A stretch of 64,000 nt of DNA from Pseudoduganella buxea (GCF_009720835.1 NZ_WNKZ01000003.1:62001-126000); one strand, 5' to 3'. Counted from the first letter of the stretch, positions 26,891 through 36,706 are shown. Notes: generated by a model from the letters alone, not told the origin. Numbers and translations are program-made.

Positions 26891-27961
26891 TCAGGCCGGG
26901 GCGGCGCGCTCTTCGCCGGCGCTGGCCCGTACGATCAGCTGCGTCGGCAGCTCCACCGAAGCGGCCGGGGTGCCGTCGATCAGCGCCAGCAGCGCGGCGA
27001 CGAGTGCGCGCCCGGCCGCGCCGATGGGCTGGCGGATGGTGGTGAGGCGGGGATGGAAGTATGCCGACTGGTCGATGTCGTCATACCCCACGACTGCTAC
27101 GTCATCCGGCACGCGCTTGCCGTGCGCGCGCAGGCTGTCGATGGCCGTCATCGCCAGCAGGTCGCTGCATGCGAACACGGCGTCATAGGAAATGGCCCGT
27201 GCCTCCAGGGTTTCAACCGCCGCGCTGCCGCCAATGGGCAGGAAGGGCGTCGATACCTGCAGGCGCGGATCGACGGCGATGCCGTGCTTCTCCAGGGCCG
27301 CGCAATAGCCCCGGTAGCGCTGGGCCGGTTCCGGCAGCTCGATGTCACCGAAGAAGGCAATGCGGCGCCGCCCCTGTTCCAGCAGGTGCTGCGTGGCCAG
27401 CATGCCGCCGCTGACGTTGTCGCTGCCAACGCAGCAGTACAGCTGCTGCGGCAGTTGGGCACCCCATACCACGATGGGCACCTTGCGCGCCGCCAGCTCA
27501 TTGAGCTGCTGGTGCCGGCCCCACTGGCCGACCAGGATGATGCCGACGACACGGCCCGAATCGAACGGGGCTGCCGCGGCGGCGCCCAGTTCGTCCGTGG
27601 CGATACGCGAGAACAGCATGTCGAAGCCCTGTTCCGTGAGGGCGTCGGCCAGGCTGCCCAGCATCGCGAGCAGGAACGGGTCCGTCAGGTTCTGGTGGAT
27701 CTTGCGGTCGAACGGAATCAGCACGCTGATCGTACGATTCTGCTTCAGGCGCAGGTTCTGCGCGCCGATGTTGATCGAGTACTTCAGCGACGCGGCCAGT
27801 TCGAGGATGCGGCGCCGGGTTTCTTCGCTGACGAGGGGACTGTGATTCAAGGCGCGCGACACGGTCGCCGTCGACACGCCGGCCAGCCGCGCGATGTCCG
27901 CCATTTGCACGCGCCGTTGCGCCGCGTCGTTGTCCGAGCCATCCTGTCGCGCTTTCGCCAT
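26891..27961 (-). CDS. suxR: LacI-family repressor of the sucrose cassette, SuxR-like
   Basis: Transcriptional regulator (356 aa) with the N-terminal LacI helix-turn-helix (MADIARLAGVSTATVSRALN, about residues 20-40), the hinge, and a periplasmic-binding-like sensor domain (GSDNVSGGMLATQHLLEQG; DVAVVGYDDID). The start ATG is preceded by GGAAG; the longer upstream frame is non-coding. It is encoded directly before suxA, with two palindromic operators in the gap, and is the obvious candidate to bind them. The inducer is presumably sucrose or a product of it. Confidence 0.9.
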   Translation of the reverse strand: MAKARQDGSDNDAAQRRVQMADIARLAGVSTATVSRALNHSPLVSEETRRRILELAASLKYSINIGAQNLRLKQNRTISVLIPFDRKIHQNLTDPFLLAMLGSLADALTEQGFDMLFSRIATDELGAAAAAPFDSGRVVGIILVGQWGRHQQLNELAARKVPIVVWGAQLPQQLYCCVGSDNVSGGMLATQHLLEQGRRRIAFFGDIELPEPAQRYRGYCAALEKHGIAVDPRLQVSTPFLPIGGSAAVETLEARAISYDAVFACSDLLAMTAIDSLRAHGKRVPDDVAVVGYDDIDQSAYFHPRLTTIRQPIGAAGRALVAALLALIDGTPAASVELPTQLIVRASAGEERAAPA

Positions 27962-28092
27962 ACTGTTCTTCCGCCATGACCCACAAAGAGAGCGCCGATT
28001 GTATGCCACCGGGCCTGCGGGCGGAAGCACGGCGCCGCGGCGGTGGTGTAAGCTTCGCTCTCATCCGGGTACCATCCGACGAAACGACAACC

Positions 28093-28968
28093 ATGCTCCA
28101 AGACCTCTACCTCTTCGCCCCGCCCAACACCCTCCCCGCCGCCATCCTCGCCGGTATCTTCGGCCTGCTGGTGGGCAGCTTCCTCAATGTCGTCATCTAC
28201 CGCATTCCGGAAATGATGAAGCGCGAGTCGGATAACTATGTGGCCGCCGAATCGGGCCAGCCGCTGCCGCACACGGCGCGCTTCGACCTGGTGCTGCCCC
28301 GCTCGGCCTGCCCCCACTGCGGCCACCACATCACCGCATTGGAAAACATACCCGTCATCAGCTGGCTGGCGCTGCGCGGCAAGTGCAGCCAGTGCAAGGC
28401 GAAGATCTCGGCCCGCTACCCCGTCGTGGAAGCCTTCACGGGCCTGCTGTCGGCATTGCTGGTCTGGCAGTTCGGCAGTGGCCTGATGGGCCTGGCCACC
28501 CTGCTGTTCGCCTTCCTGCTGATCGCGCTGACCTTTATCGACGCCGATACCCAGCTGCTGCCGGACGACCTGACCTATCCGCTGCTGTGGGCCGGCCTGC
28601 TGGTCAACATCAACGGCACCTTCGTGCCGCTTGCCGATGCCGTCATCGGCGCGGCCGCCGGCTACCTGGTGCTGTGGACCGTCTACTGGCTGTTCAAGCT
28701 GGCCACTGGCAAGGAAGGCATGGGCTACGGCGACTTCAAGCTGCTGGCCGCGCTGGGCGCGTGGCTGGGCTGGACCATGCTGCCGACCATTATCCTGCTG
28801 TCCTCCATCGTCGGCGCGCTGGTGGGCATCGGCCTGATCGTGTTCGCCAGGCGGGGGCGCGGCAACCCGATCCCGTTCGGGCCTTACCTGGCGGCCGCCG
28901 GCATGATCGCGCTGCTGTTCGGCGGCCCCATCGCCGGCTTCACCACCACCTTGCTGGGCGGCGCATGA
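28093..28968 (+). CDS. pilD: Prepilin peptidase/N-methyltransferase PilD
   Basis: Inner-membrane aspartyl protease (291 aa) that cuts and methylates type IV prepilins. The N-terminal methyltransferase part has the paired zinc cysteines CPHCGHHI and CSQCKAKI; the peptidase aspartates lie in FIDADTQLLPDDLT and in GYGDFKLL (GxGD motif). The ATG at 28093 gives MLQDLYLFAP, a normal start; its ribosome binding site is weak. The stop overlaps the coaE start by ATGA. The gene should follow pilC but is separated from it by the sucrose cassette. Confidence 0.94.
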   Translation: MLQDLYLFAPPNTLPAAILAGIFGLLVGSFLNVVIYRIPEMMKRESDNYVAAESGQPLPHTARFDLVLPRSACPHCGHHITALENIPVISWLALRGKCSQCKAKISARYPVVEAFTGLLSALLVWQFGSGLMGLATLLFAFLLIALTFIDADTQLLPDDLTYPLLWAGLLVNINGTFVPLADAVIGAAAGYLVLWTVYWLFKLATGKEGMGYGDFKLLAALGAWLGWTMLPTIILLSSIVGALVGIGLIVFARRGRGNPIPFGPYLAAAGMIALLFGGPIAGFTTTLLGGA

Positions 28969-29594
28969 GCGGCCGTCCCCGCTTCACCGTCGGCCTGACG
29001 GGCGGCATCGGCAGCGGCAAGAGCGTCGTGGCGCGCCTGTTCGCCGAACGGGGCGTCGACATCGTCGACACCGACCAGATCGCCCGCAACCTGACGGTGG
29101 CCGGCGGCGCCGCGATGCCGGCCGTGCTGGCCGCGTTCGGTCCGCGTTTCGCCGACGCGGCCGGCGCGCTGGACCGGAGCAGGATGCGCGCGCTGGTGTT
29201 TTCCGACCCGGCCGCCAAGGCCCGGCTGGAAGCCATCCTGCACCCGATGATCCGCGATGCCGTCTATGCCGCCAGCCTGCTGGGCACAGCGCCCTACGTC
29301 ATCTTCGACATTCCCCTGCTGGTCGAGTCGGGCACGTGGCGCGACCGGCTGGACCGTGTGCTCGTGGTCGATTGCCCGGAGGATGTACAACTGGCCCGCG
29401 TCATGGCCCGCAACGGCCTGCCGGCAGAGCAGGTCCAGGCCATCATGGCGGCCCAGGTGCCGCGCCAGGTCCGCCTGGCGGCGGCCGACGACGTCATCGA
29501 CAACGGCGGCGACCTGGCCCGGCTTGCACCGCAGGTCGACCGTTTGCATGCCCTTTACGGCGAAATGGCCGCCGCGGCCGCGAGAAACAATTAA
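28965..29594 (+). CDS. coaE: Dephospho-CoA kinase
   Basis: Last enzyme of coenzyme A synthesis, phosphorylating dephospho-CoA at the ribose 3' hydroxyl. The P-loop TGGIGSGKS is at residues 10-18, followed by DTDQIARNL (substrate aspartate), HPMIRDAVY and FDIPLLVESG. Length 209 aa is normal. The ATG overlaps the pilD stop by four bases, so translation is coupled; the pilD-coaE-zapD order is common in Betaproteobacteria. Confidence 0.95.
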   Translation: MSGRPRFTVGLTGGIGSGKSVVARLFAERGVDIVDTDQIARNLTVAGGAAMPAVLAAFGPRFADAAGALDRSRMRALVFSDPAAKARLEAILHPMIRDAVYAASLLGTAPYVIFDIPLLVESGTWRDRLDRVLVVDCPEDVQLARVMARNGLPAEQVQAIMAAQVPRQVRLAAADDVIDNGGDLARLAPQVDRLHALYGEMAAAAARNN

Positions 29595-29777
29595 CAACGT
29601 TTGTATTTTTGCTTCTCATGGTTCAGAATCACGAGAATTCTTTCAGGGTTCTCGGGAAAGCTGAACTGGGCTTCCTTGCCTGTCCGTTGTGCCGCATGCT
29701 GCGTCGCTGGTGCCGTTTCCGAGTTCCCCGCCGTTTTCGAGTTCGGCCCCACCGGTCCACCAACAGAGGGATTCACT

Positions 29778-30533
29778 TTGATCGTCTATGAATATCCTTT
29801 CAACGAGCGCATACGCACGTTGTTGCGGCTGGAAGACCTGTACGAAAAATTCAAGTTCTTTGTGCACCACGAGCACCCGATGCAACACCACGTGGCGCTG
29901 TCCACCATCTTCGACATGCTCGAGGTGGCCGGCCGCGCCGACCTGAAGTCCGACCTGCTGCAGGAACTGGAGCGCCAGCGCCAGACCCTGCTGGGCTACC
30001 GCTCGAATCCGAACGTGCAGACGGACATGCTGGACGCCGTGCTGAACGAGGTCGACGGCGTATCCGCCGCGCTGATCGCCAGCCAGGGCAAGACGGGCCA
30101 GAACGTGCGCGACAACGAGTGGCTGATGAGCATCCGGGGCCGCACCATCATCCCCGGCGGCGCCTGCGACTTCGACCTGCCGTCCTACTATGCGTGGCAG
30201 CAGCGTCCGGCCGAGCAGCGCTTCGGCGACATCATGACGTGGTTCGCACCCCTGTCGCCCCTGTTCGAGGCGCTGGCCCTCGTGCTGCGCCTGCTGCGCG
30301 ATTCCGGCGCGCCGAAGAAAATGATCGCCAACACGGGCAGCTACCAGCAGATGCTGCAAGGTAAGGTCTACCAGATGCTGCGGCTGACGGTGGACGACAC
30401 GCTCGGCGCCATCCCGGAAATCTCGGCCAACAAGTACATGCTGTGGGTGCGTTTCACCACCCAGGGCGGCGACCTGAAACCGAAGCCGCTGGAAGCGGAC
30501 GTGCCGTTCGAGCTGACCCTGTGCGCCTTTTGA
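29778..30533 (+). CDS. zapD: Cell division protein ZapD
   Basis: DUF1342 protein (251 aa) that crosslinks FtsZ filaments at the division site. The family N terminus [20 protein letters not shown] is fully visible. The start is a TTG at 29778, with GAGGG six bases upstream; no ATG or GTG fits the family start. The 183-base gap after coaE shows no clear promoter or terminator. The FtsZ partner is encoded 19 kb away in this window. Confidence 0.93.
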   Translation: MIVYEYPFNERIRTLLRLEDLYEKFKFFVHHEHPMQHHVALSTIFDMLEVAGRADLKSDLLQELERQRQTLLGYRSNPNVQTDMLDAVLNEVDGVSAALIASQGKTGQNVRDNEWLMSIRGRTIIPGGACDFDLPSYYAWQQRPAEQRFGDIMTWFAPLSPLFEALALVLRLLRDSGAPKKMIANTGSYQQMLQGKVYQMLRLTVDDTLGAIPEISANKYMLWVRFTTQGGDLKPKPLEADVPFELTLCAF

Positions 30534-30572
30534 CCTGCCCGCCTTTTAATCCTGTCTCTTATCAGTTGAATC

Positions 30573-30761
30573 ATGCCTACCGTCGTTGACTGTCCTACCT
30601 GCGGCAAGAAAGTGGAGTGGACGGAGAAAAACAAGTTCCGCCCCTTCTGTTCCGAACGTTGCAAGCAAATCGACCTGGGCGCCTGGGCCGAGGAGAAATA
30701 CGCCATTCCCGGCGCCGCCCCTGCCGACCCGCTCGACCCGCTGGACGACGAGCCGAAATAG
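30573..30761 (+). CDS. yacG: DNA gyrase inhibitor / zinc protein YacG
   Basis: Small (62 aa) zinc ribbon protein that binds GyrB. Four cysteines in C-x2-C (CPTCGKK) and C-x3-C ([12 protein letters not shown]) match the family, with the acidic C-terminal tail [11 protein letters not shown]. It closes the pilD-coaE-zapD-yacG run, 39 bases after zapD. Confidence 0.94.
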   Translation: MPTVVDCPTCGKKVEWTEKNKFRPFCSERCKQIDLGAWAEEKYAIPGAAPADPLDPLDDEPK

Positions 30762-30800
30762 CGCAAGCGCCCTGACTTCCAATCCGGATGCGGCTGCGTG

Positions 30801-31208
30801 TCAGCGGTGTATCCACTCCAGCAGCGGGATGGTGGCCGGCAGCAGCGGTTCGACGCTGACCACGCCCTGCCAGGCAAAAGCCTGGTTTTCCAGGCTTTGC
30901 GGTTCGCCGCGCCACTCGCGGCTGATGAAGAAATGCAGGCGCACGTGGGCGTGTTCGTACACGTGCTCGACGCCGCACCACTCGTCGGCCGACAGCACTT
31001 CGATGCCCAGTTCCTCCATGAACTCGCGCTTCAGCGCCTCCAGGATGGTTTCGCCCGGATCGACTTTGCCTCCGGGGAATTCCCAGTAGCCCGCATAGGG
31101 CTTGCCGGCCGGGCGCTGGCCCAGCAGCACGTCGCCGTTCGGCTTCATCAGGATGCCGACGGCGACATCCACGGGCCGCGCCGGTGCGCTTGCCTGCGCG
31201 CCGCTCAT
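30801..31208 (-). CDS. mutT: NUDIX hydrolase, MutT-like 8-oxo-dGTP diphosphatase
   Basis: Sanitises oxidised nucleotides by cutting nucleoside triphosphates to monophosphates. The Nudix box runs from GGKVDPGETILEALKREF to MEELGIE, with all G, E and REUxEExGU positions kept; the MutT-like WEFPGGK stretch precedes it. Length 135 aa is typical. The ATG overlaps the ATPase gene stop by four bases, so it is the last gene of the argJ-ATPase-nudix operon. The symbol is by similarity; other Nudix substrates are possible. Confidence 0.85.
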   Translation of the reverse strand: MSGAQASAPARPVDVAVGILMKPNGDVLLGQRPAGKPYAGYWEFPGGKVDPGETILEALKREFMEELGIEVLSADEWCGVEHVYEHAHVRLHFFISREWRGEPQSLENQAFAWQGVVSVEPLLPATIPLLEWIHR

Positions 31209-32080
31209 GGCAGCTTGCCGGCGTAGTCGCGGGCGAACTGCCAGGCCACGCGGCCGGAACGCGAGCCCCGTTGCAGCGCCCAGCGCAGCGCGTCGCCACG
31301 GGCGTCCGTGATCTGTTCCGGCGTGCAGCCGAACGACGCCAGCCAGTGCGCCACGATGTCCAGGTAGTCGTCCTGCTTGAACGGGTAGAACGACAGCCAC
31401 AGGCCGAAGCGCTCGGACAGCGAGATTTTCTCCTCCACCGTCTCGCCCGGGTGCAGGTCGCCGTCCTCGTCGTGGCGGTAGCTGGCATTGTCCGACATGC
31501 GCTCGGGCATCAGGTGGCGGCGGTTCGACGTGGCGTAGATCAGCACGTTGTCCGACTGCGCCGTGATGGACCCGTCCAGCGCCACCTTCAGCGCCTTGTA
31601 GCCGCTCTCGCCTTCCTCGAACGACAAATCGTCGCAGAACACGACGAACTTCTCCGGCCGTCCGGCCACCAGATCGATGATGTCCGGCAGGTCGGCCAGA
31701 TCGGCCTTGTCCACTTCGATCAGGCGCAGGCCCTGGGCGGCGAAGCGGTTCAGGCAGGCCTTGATCAGCGAGGACTTGCCCGTGCCGCGTGCGCCCGTCA
31801 ACAGCACATTGTTGGCCGGCCGGCCCGTGACGAACTGCAAGGTGTTCTGCTCGATCTGGGCCTTCTGGCTGCCCACATTGTGCAGGTCGTCCAGCGCGAT
31901 GCGCGAGGCATGCGCCACCGGCTGCAGCCAGCCCGTGCTGCCTGCCACGCCGTGCCGCTTGCGCCAGCGGAAGGCCGTCGCGGCATCCCAGTGCGGCGCC
32001 GCCACCGCCGGCGGCAGCAGCGCTTCGACCCGGGCGAGCACCCGCTCGGCGCGGGCCAGGAACATTTCCAGCGACGCCAT
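31205..32080 (-). CDS. DUF815-family AAA ATPase
   Basis: P-loop ATPase of the DUF815 family (291 aa). Walker A is LLTGARGTGKSSL, Walker B is VVFCDDLSFEEG, sensor residues follow in YATSNRRHLMPE. Biochemical role is not established for the family. The ATG at 32080 overlaps the argJ stop by ATGA and the end overlaps mutT likewise, a layout that I know from other Betaproteobacteria. A longer open frame upstream lies inside argJ and is not coding. Confidence 0.88.
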   Translation of the reverse strand: MASLEMFLARAERVLARVEALLPPAVAAPHWDAATAFRWRKRHGVAGSTGWLQPVAHASRIALDDLHNVGSQKAQIEQNTLQFVTGRPANNVLLTGARGTGKSSLIKACLNRFAAQGLRLIEVDKADLADLPDIIDLVAGRPEKFVVFCDDLSFEEGESGYKALKVALDGSITAQSDNVLIYATSNRRHLMPERMSDNASYRHDEDGDLHPGETVEEKISLSERFGLWLSFYPFKQDDYLDIVAHWLASFGCTPEQITDARGDALRWALQRGSRSGRVAWQFARDYAGKLP

Positions 32081-33327
32081 CAGGAGCGGTAGTCGGCGTT
32101 GATCGACACGTAGTCGTGCGACAGGTCGCAGGTGTAGACGACGGCGGCGGCGCTGCCGCGCGCCAGCTTGACGCGCACCGTGATCTCGCTCTGCTTCATG
32201 ACGCGCTGGCCGTCTTCTTCCTTGTAGTCGGGATTGCGTCCGCCTGCCTTCGCCACCCACACGTCGTCCAGCCACATGTCGATCTTCGACACGTCCAGCT
32301 CCACGCCGGCGTAGCCGATCGCGGCCAGGATGCGGCCCAGGTTCGGGTCGGAGGCGAAGAAGGCCGTCTTGACCAGCGGCGAGTGGCCGATCGAGTAGGC
32401 GATCTTGCGGCACTCTTCCACCGATTCGCCCTCTTCCACACGGATGGTGATGAACTTGGTGGCGCCTTCGCCGTCGCGGATGATGGCCTGGGCCAGGAAC
32501 ACGGACAGTTCCGTCACGGCGGCGGCCAGCTCGCGGTATTCGGCCGAGTCGACCGAGTTCACTTCCAGGGTGCCGGCGCCGGTGGCGATCAGCATGAACG
32601 AATCGTTGGTGGACGTGTCGCCATCGATGGTGATGCAGTTGAACGACTGGTCGGCCGCTTCCTTGACGAGCTGCTCCAGCACGGGCTGGGCCACTTTCGC
32701 GTCGAAGGCCAGATAGCCCAGCATCGTCGCCATGTTCGGCTTGATCATGCCGGCGCCCTTGCTGATGCCCGTCAGGGTAACGGTGTGGCCGGCGATCGTC
32801 ACGGTGCGCGAGCCTGCCTTCGGCTGCGTGTCGGTGGTCATGATGGCTTCGGCCGCGTTGAACCAGTTGTCCGCCTGCAGGTTCTGCACGGCGGCAGGCA
32901 GGCCTGCCTTGATCTTCTCGACGGGCAGCGGCTCCAGGATGACGCCGGTGGAGAACGGCAGGATCTGCTGGGCGTCCAGCCCCAGCTCGCTTGCCAGCGC
33001 CGCGCAGGTGGCGCGGGCATTGGCCAGGCCGCTCTCGCCCGTGCCCGCGTTCGCGTTACCCGTGTTGATCAGCAGCGCCCGCACCGGCTTGCCGCCGGCC
33101 TTGGCCGCCGCCAGGTTTTCCTTCGAGATCTGCACCGGCGCCGCGCAGAAGCGGTTCAGGGTGAAGACGCCCGCCACGGTGGCGCCCTCGGCCAGCCGCA
33201 TCACCAGCACGTCCTTGCGGTTCGGCTTCTTGATACCGGCCTGGGCATAGCCGATTTCGATACCGGCGACGGGCTTCAGGTCGGCGGCGACAGGAATGGG
33301 AGAGTTGACGGCCATGGTGTTATTCAT
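32080..33327 (-). CDS. argJ: Glutamate N-acetyltransferase / amino-acid acetyltransferase ArgJ
   Basis: Bifunctional arginine biosynthesis enzyme (415 aa) that recycles the acetyl group from acetylornithine to glutamate. It is made as a precursor that cuts itself before a threonine; the site is visible in [17 protein letters not shown]. Other family stretches are [27 protein letters not shown] and [13 protein letters not shown]. First gene of a three-gene operon. Two ATG codons (residues 1 and 5) are possible starts. Confidence 0.95.
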   Translation of the reverse strand: MNNTMAVNSPIPVAADLKPVAGIEIGYAQAGIKKPNRKDVLVMRLAEGATVAGVFTLNRFCAAPVQISKENLAAAKAGGKPVRALLINTGNANAGTGESGLANARATCAALASELGLDAQQILPFSTGVILEPLPVEKIKAGLPAAVQNLQADNWFNAAEAIMTTDTQPKAGSRTVTIAGHTVTLTGISKGAGMIKPNMATMLGYLAFDAKVAQPVLEQLVKEAADQSFNCITIDGDTSTNDSFMLIATGAGTLEVNSVDSAEYRELAAAVTELSVFLAQAIIRDGEGATKFITIRVEEGESVEECRKIAYSIGHSPLVKTAFFASDPNLGRILAAIGYAGVELDVSKIDMWLDDVWVAKAGGRNPDYKEEDGQRVMKQSEITVRVKLARGSAAAVVYTCDLSHDYVSINADYRS

Positions 33328-33469
33328 TTGATCTGGTTAATCGAAGCGCTATTGTAATCGCTGTGGAAAGCAGGCGGCATTCGGCGGCAAGGGCCGTCGG
33401 CGCGATGCCATTGTGGCCAGTAAAGACGAGGCAACTGTGTCGAAGTGCTCACATTTTTACAGCGAATAG

Positions 33470-33551
33470 TTCACAAAATGCGACAGAACATTTTCGAGGA
33501 GACAAGTTTGCGTGCGATTCGATTGATGCCGCTCAGCAACCAACTTATTGT
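33470..33551 (+). promoter_or_regulatory. Module 1 regulatory motif and promoter
   Basis: TTCACAAAATGCGACAGAA (33470-33488) matches the motif shared by all three porin modules. Thirty-four bases after it comes -35 TTGATG (33523-33528), a 17-base spacer and -10 TATTGT (33546-33551). The leader to the porin ATG is about 55 bases. Confidence 0.7.
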
Positions 33552-33613
33552 AGAGCTTCGATGCCACACGGAAACTCCCTGCAGGCATCACTCGACAAAA
33601 GGAACCCGTCCGC

Positions 33614-34828
33614 ATGAAACACACTCTGTTAGCCGCATCGATTCTGACCGCGCTGGGCCTGGCCCCCGTGCAAGCTGCCACCTTGGGCAATGACAAACTG
33701 ACCATCAGCGGCTTCGGCACCTTGGCTGCTGCCCGCAGCGACACCGAGGATGCCCGCTTTACCCGTTCCAACCAGCGTGAAGGTACCGCCGGCACGACGA
33801 CATTCGGCCTGGATTCGAACCTGGGCCTGCAGGCCACCTATACGCTCAGCGACAGACTGTCAGCCACCACCCAGATCCTGTCGCGCAAGTCGACGGGCGA
33901 GAGCTTCACGACCGAACTGGGCTGGGCCTTCATCAAGTACAAGCTGAGCGACGAAATCGCCGTGCGTGCAGGCCGCGTGGTCACGCCGGTCTTCCTGATT
34001 TCCGATTACCAGAACGTCGGCTATGCCAACACGATGATGCGTCCGCCGGTCGAGATGTACGGCCAGGTGAACCTGGAAAACATCGATGGCGCGGACGTCA
34101 GCTGGCAGCACAGCTTCGGCGACACCAATGTGACTGCCCAGGCTGCCGTCGGCGTCGGCCGTGGCAAATCGTATTTGGCAAGCAACCACTCCGAAGGGCA
34201 TTTCCAGGCGCCGACCGGTGCCGTGTCGATCAGCGCCGAGCATGGCCCGGTAACGCTGCGGCTGGGCTACACCCAGGCGGACTTCAAGCTGGGCGATGCC
34301 GCCACCCTCAATTCGTTGACGAAGACGCTGCGCGCGGTCGGCTTCCCCCAGCTGGCCGACGATGTGTCGCTGACCGAGGGCAAGCGCATGTCGTTCACCT
34401 CGTTCGGCGTGCTGGCTGACTGGAACAACATCCTCGTGCAGGCCGAATACGGCATGCGCCGCGGCAAGGAGCCCGTCTACCTGACCGAGAGTAACGCGTG
34501 GTACACGCTGGTCGGCTACCGCTTCGGCAAGGTGCTGCCTTACTACACCCATGCCAAGTTCGACGGCAAGGGATCGAACATTGTCGTGCCGGCCGGTCTG
34601 GCACGCATTCCCGCGCTGAACGCCGCGTTGCAGGGTGCTGTCGCCCGCAGTTCGCAGTCGACCGACACGGTCGGCGTGCGCTGGGACTTCGCCCGGTCGG
34701 CTGCGCTGAAAGTGCAGGTCGACCGCGTCAAGCCAGGCGCCAAGAGCGGCTTCCTGATCGACGTGACACCAGCCGGTGTGGGCAAGAACGTTACCGTCGT
34801 CGCTGCCGGCGTAGACTTTGTCTTCTAA
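33614..34828 (+). CDS. Porin-like outer-membrane barrel, copy 1
   Basis: Exported 404-aa protein with signal peptide cut after PVQA and mature start ATLGNDKLTISGFGTLAAAR. Alternating hydrophobic beta strands fill the rest and the chain ends VDFVF, with the terminal phenylalanine of BAM substrates. A conserved RPPVEMYGQ stretch follows the GRVVTPVF strand. I recognise it as a porin-type protein but no named family with known substrate. It differs from copies 2 and 3 at many sites (for example VNLENIDGADVSW instead of NIIE-type). AAGGAA-like bases precede the ATG. It is followed after 10 bases by a small binding-protein gene, so the pair is an operon. Confidence 0.82.
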   Translation: MKHTLLAASILTALGLAPVQAATLGNDKLTISGFGTLAAARSDTEDARFTRSNQREGTAGTTTFGLDSNLGLQATYTLSDRLSATTQILSRKSTGESFTTELGWAFIKYKLSDEIAVRAGRVVTPVFLISDYQNVGYANTMMRPPVEMYGQVNLENIDGADVSWQHSFGDTNVTAQAAVGVGRGKSYLASNHSEGHFQAPTGAVSISAEHGPVTLRLGYTQADFKLGDAATLNSLTKTLRAVGFPQLADDVSLTEGKRMSFTSFGVLADWNNILVQAEYGMRRGKEPVYLTESNAWYTLVGYRFGKVLPYYTHAKFDGKGSNIVVPAGLARIPALNAALQGAVARSSQSTDTVGVRWDFARSAALKVQVDRVKPGAKSGFLIDVTPAGVGKNVTVVAAGVDFVF

Positions 34829-34838
34829 GGAATTTCAC

Positions 34839-35249
34839 ATGAAAAAAGTATTGTCCTCCCTGCTGCTGGCCGCCATCGCCGCCGCGGCGTTCCCGGCGGC
34901 CGCCGAGACGGTCGTCATCGTCAGCCCGAAGAATCCGGCCAGCCGCATGTTCTCGGAGCAGGCCGCCCAGTTCTTCCTCGGTAAATCGTCGCAGTTCACG
35001 CCGATCGACCAGGCCGAAGGCTCGGCCATCCGCACCGACTTCTATAAGAAGGTGTCGAACATGGATGCCAGCCAGGTCAAGGCCGGCTGGTTGAAGCTCG
35101 TGTTTACCGGCAAGGCCACGTCCGAACCCAAGGAATACAAGTCCAATGCGGACGTGAAGAAGGCCGTCGCGGACGACCCGAAAGCCATCGGCTATATCGA
35201 CAAGTCGGCCGTGGACGATACGGTCAAGGTCATCCTGACCCTGCAGTAA
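34839..35249 (+). CDS. Small PstS-like periplasmic binding protein, copy 1
   Basis: 136 aa with a signal peptide (cut near FPAAAE) leaving about 115 residues, only about one lobe of a normal phosphate-binding protein. Two PstS-like signatures are visible: AEGSAIRTDF, in the place of the GSGTR-type oxyanion loop, and DPKAIGYIDKSAV, like GAIGYV near the second strand crossing. It probably binds a small anion such as phosphate or sulfate, which is an inference. AAGGA sits seven bases before the ATG. No ABC transporter genes are nearby. This is the most diverged of the three copies. Confidence 0.8.
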   Translation: MKKVLSSLLLAAIAAAAFPAAAETVVIVSPKNPASRMFSEQAAQFFLGKSSQFTPIDQAEGSAIRTDFYKKVSNMDASQVKAGWLKLVFTGKATSEPKEYKSNADVKKAVADDPKAIGYIDKSAVDDTVKVILTLQ

Positions 35250-35267
35250 TCGCTGCCAACATCTTCC

Positions 35268-35293
35268 AAGCCCGGCCTTGTGCCGGGCTTTTT
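35268..35293 (+). terminator. Terminator of module 1
   Basis: Perfect 9-bp stem AAGCCCGGC/GCCGGGCTT with loop CTTGT, continuing into T residues, 19 bases after the stop codon. Confidence 0.9.
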
Positions 35294-35332
35294 CGTTCCG
35301 CCTTCCCACCGAATTACTTCAATCCCAAACAG

Positions 35333-35415
35333 TTCACGAAAATACGACAGAAGATTTCCTAAAATATATCCATACAGAAATATTTATTGATGGAATTCAT
35401 TTCCGCCGGTAAAGT
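35333..35415 (+). promoter_or_regulatory. Module 2 regulatory motif and promoter
   Basis: TTCACGAAAATACGACAGAA (35333-35352), then 34 bases to -35 TTGATG (35387-35392), a 17-base spacer and -10 TAAAGT (35410-35415). Motif, -35 and spacing equal those of the other two modules although the bases between differ. Confidence 0.72.
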
Positions 35416-35497
35416 TGCACCTTCATTTGCGAACGGTCGTGCGGCATCCATGCCTCAGCCGGGCAAGCCCTGACACGTTATTACCATCGGAATAATC

Positions 35498-36706
35498 ATG
35501 AAACACAATGCACTCGTCGCCGCCTTGCTCGGCACCTTCGCCATGGCAAACGCCGGCGCCGCCACCCTGGGCAGCGACAAGCTGACCATCAGCGGCTTCG
35601 GCACCCTGGCGGCCGCCAAGAGCAATACGGAAGATGCCCGCTTCACCCGCGCCAACCAGCGCGAAGGCACGGCCGGTACCAACACCTTCGGCCTCGACTC
35701 GAACCTGGGCCTGCAGGCTACCTACACCTTCGACGACAAGCTGTCGGCGACGACGCAGATCCTGTCGCGCAAGACGACGGGCGACAGCTTCACGACGGAA
35801 CTGGCATGGGCCTTCGTGAAGTACAACGTCAGCGACGAAGTGGCCGTGCGCGTGGGCCGCGTGGTGGTGCCTTCCTTCCTGATCTCGGACTACCAGAACG
35901 TCGGCTATGCGAACACGATGATGCGTCCGCCGGTTGAAATGTACGGCCAGAACATCATCGAGACGGCCGACGGCGCCGACATCAACTGGCAGCACGGTTT
36001 CGGCGACACCAATGTCACGGCTCAGGCCGTCGTCGGCATTGCCCGTGGCAAGACCTATGTGTCGACCAACCAGAGCGAGCTGCGTTACCAGGCCCCGACG
36101 GCCGGCTTTGCCATCAGCGCCGAACACGGCCCTGTCACCTTGCGTTTTGCCCACGTACAGGCCAAGCTGGAAGTGAACGACGCCGTCATCATCGAATCGC
36201 TGAGCAATACCCTGGCCGCCGTCGGCTTCCGCCAGCTGGGCCAGGACATCAGCGTTGGCCAGGCCAAGCGCATCGCCTTCACGTCCTTCGGCGTACTGGC
36301 GGACTGGAACAATATCGTCGTGCAGGCCGAATACGGCATGCGCCGCGCCAAGGAACCCGTCTACCTGACCGACAGCAACGCCTGGTACACGATGGCCGGC
36401 TACCGCTTCGGCAAGGTGCTGCCTTACTACGCCCACGCCAAATACGACGGCAAGGGTTCGGTCATCCAGACCCCGGCCGCGCTGGCCCGCATCCCGGCCC
36501 TGAACGCCGGCGTCAAGGGCCTGCTGTCCGGCGGCGATCAATCCTCCGACACCATCGGCGTGCGCTGGGACTTCGCCAAATCGGCGGCCCTGAAGGTGCA
36601 GGTCGACCGCGTCAAGTCCGGTTCGAACAATGGCTTCCTGCGCGACGAGAAAGTCGCCGGCAAGGGTGTCACCGTCGTCGCCGCTGGCGTCGACTTCGTG
36701 TTCTAA
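35498..36706 (+). CDS. Porin-like outer-membrane barrel, copy 2
   Basis: 402-aa paralogue of copies 1 and 3. Signal peptide cut near NAGA, mature part starting ATLGSDKLTISGFG; ends VDFVF. Its N-terminal two thirds closely match copy 3 (both carry MYGQNII, INWQH, VVGIARGK), but near the C terminus it has SGSNNGFLRDEKVAGKG where copies 1 and 3 share a different stretch. Same operon layout: 12 bases before the next small binding-protein gene. Function and substrate as uncertain as for copy 1. Confidence 0.82.
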   Translation: MKHNALVAALLGTFAMANAGAATLGSDKLTISGFGTLAAAKSNTEDARFTRANQREGTAGTNTFGLDSNLGLQATYTFDDKLSATTQILSRKTTGDSFTTELAWAFVKYNVSDEVAVRVGRVVVPSFLISDYQNVGYANTMMRPPVEMYGQNIIETADGADINWQHGFGDTNVTAQAVVGIARGKTYVSTNQSELRYQAPTAGFAISAEHGPVTLRFAHVQAKLEVNDAVIIESLSNTLAAVGFRQLGQDISVGQAKRIAFTSFGVLADWNNIVVQAEYGMRRAKEPVYLTDSNAWYTMAGYRFGKVLPYYAHAKYDGKGSVIQTPAALARIPALNAGVKGLLSGGDQSSDTIGVRWDFAKSAALKVQVDRVKSGSNNGFLRDEKVAGKGVTVVAAGVDFVF

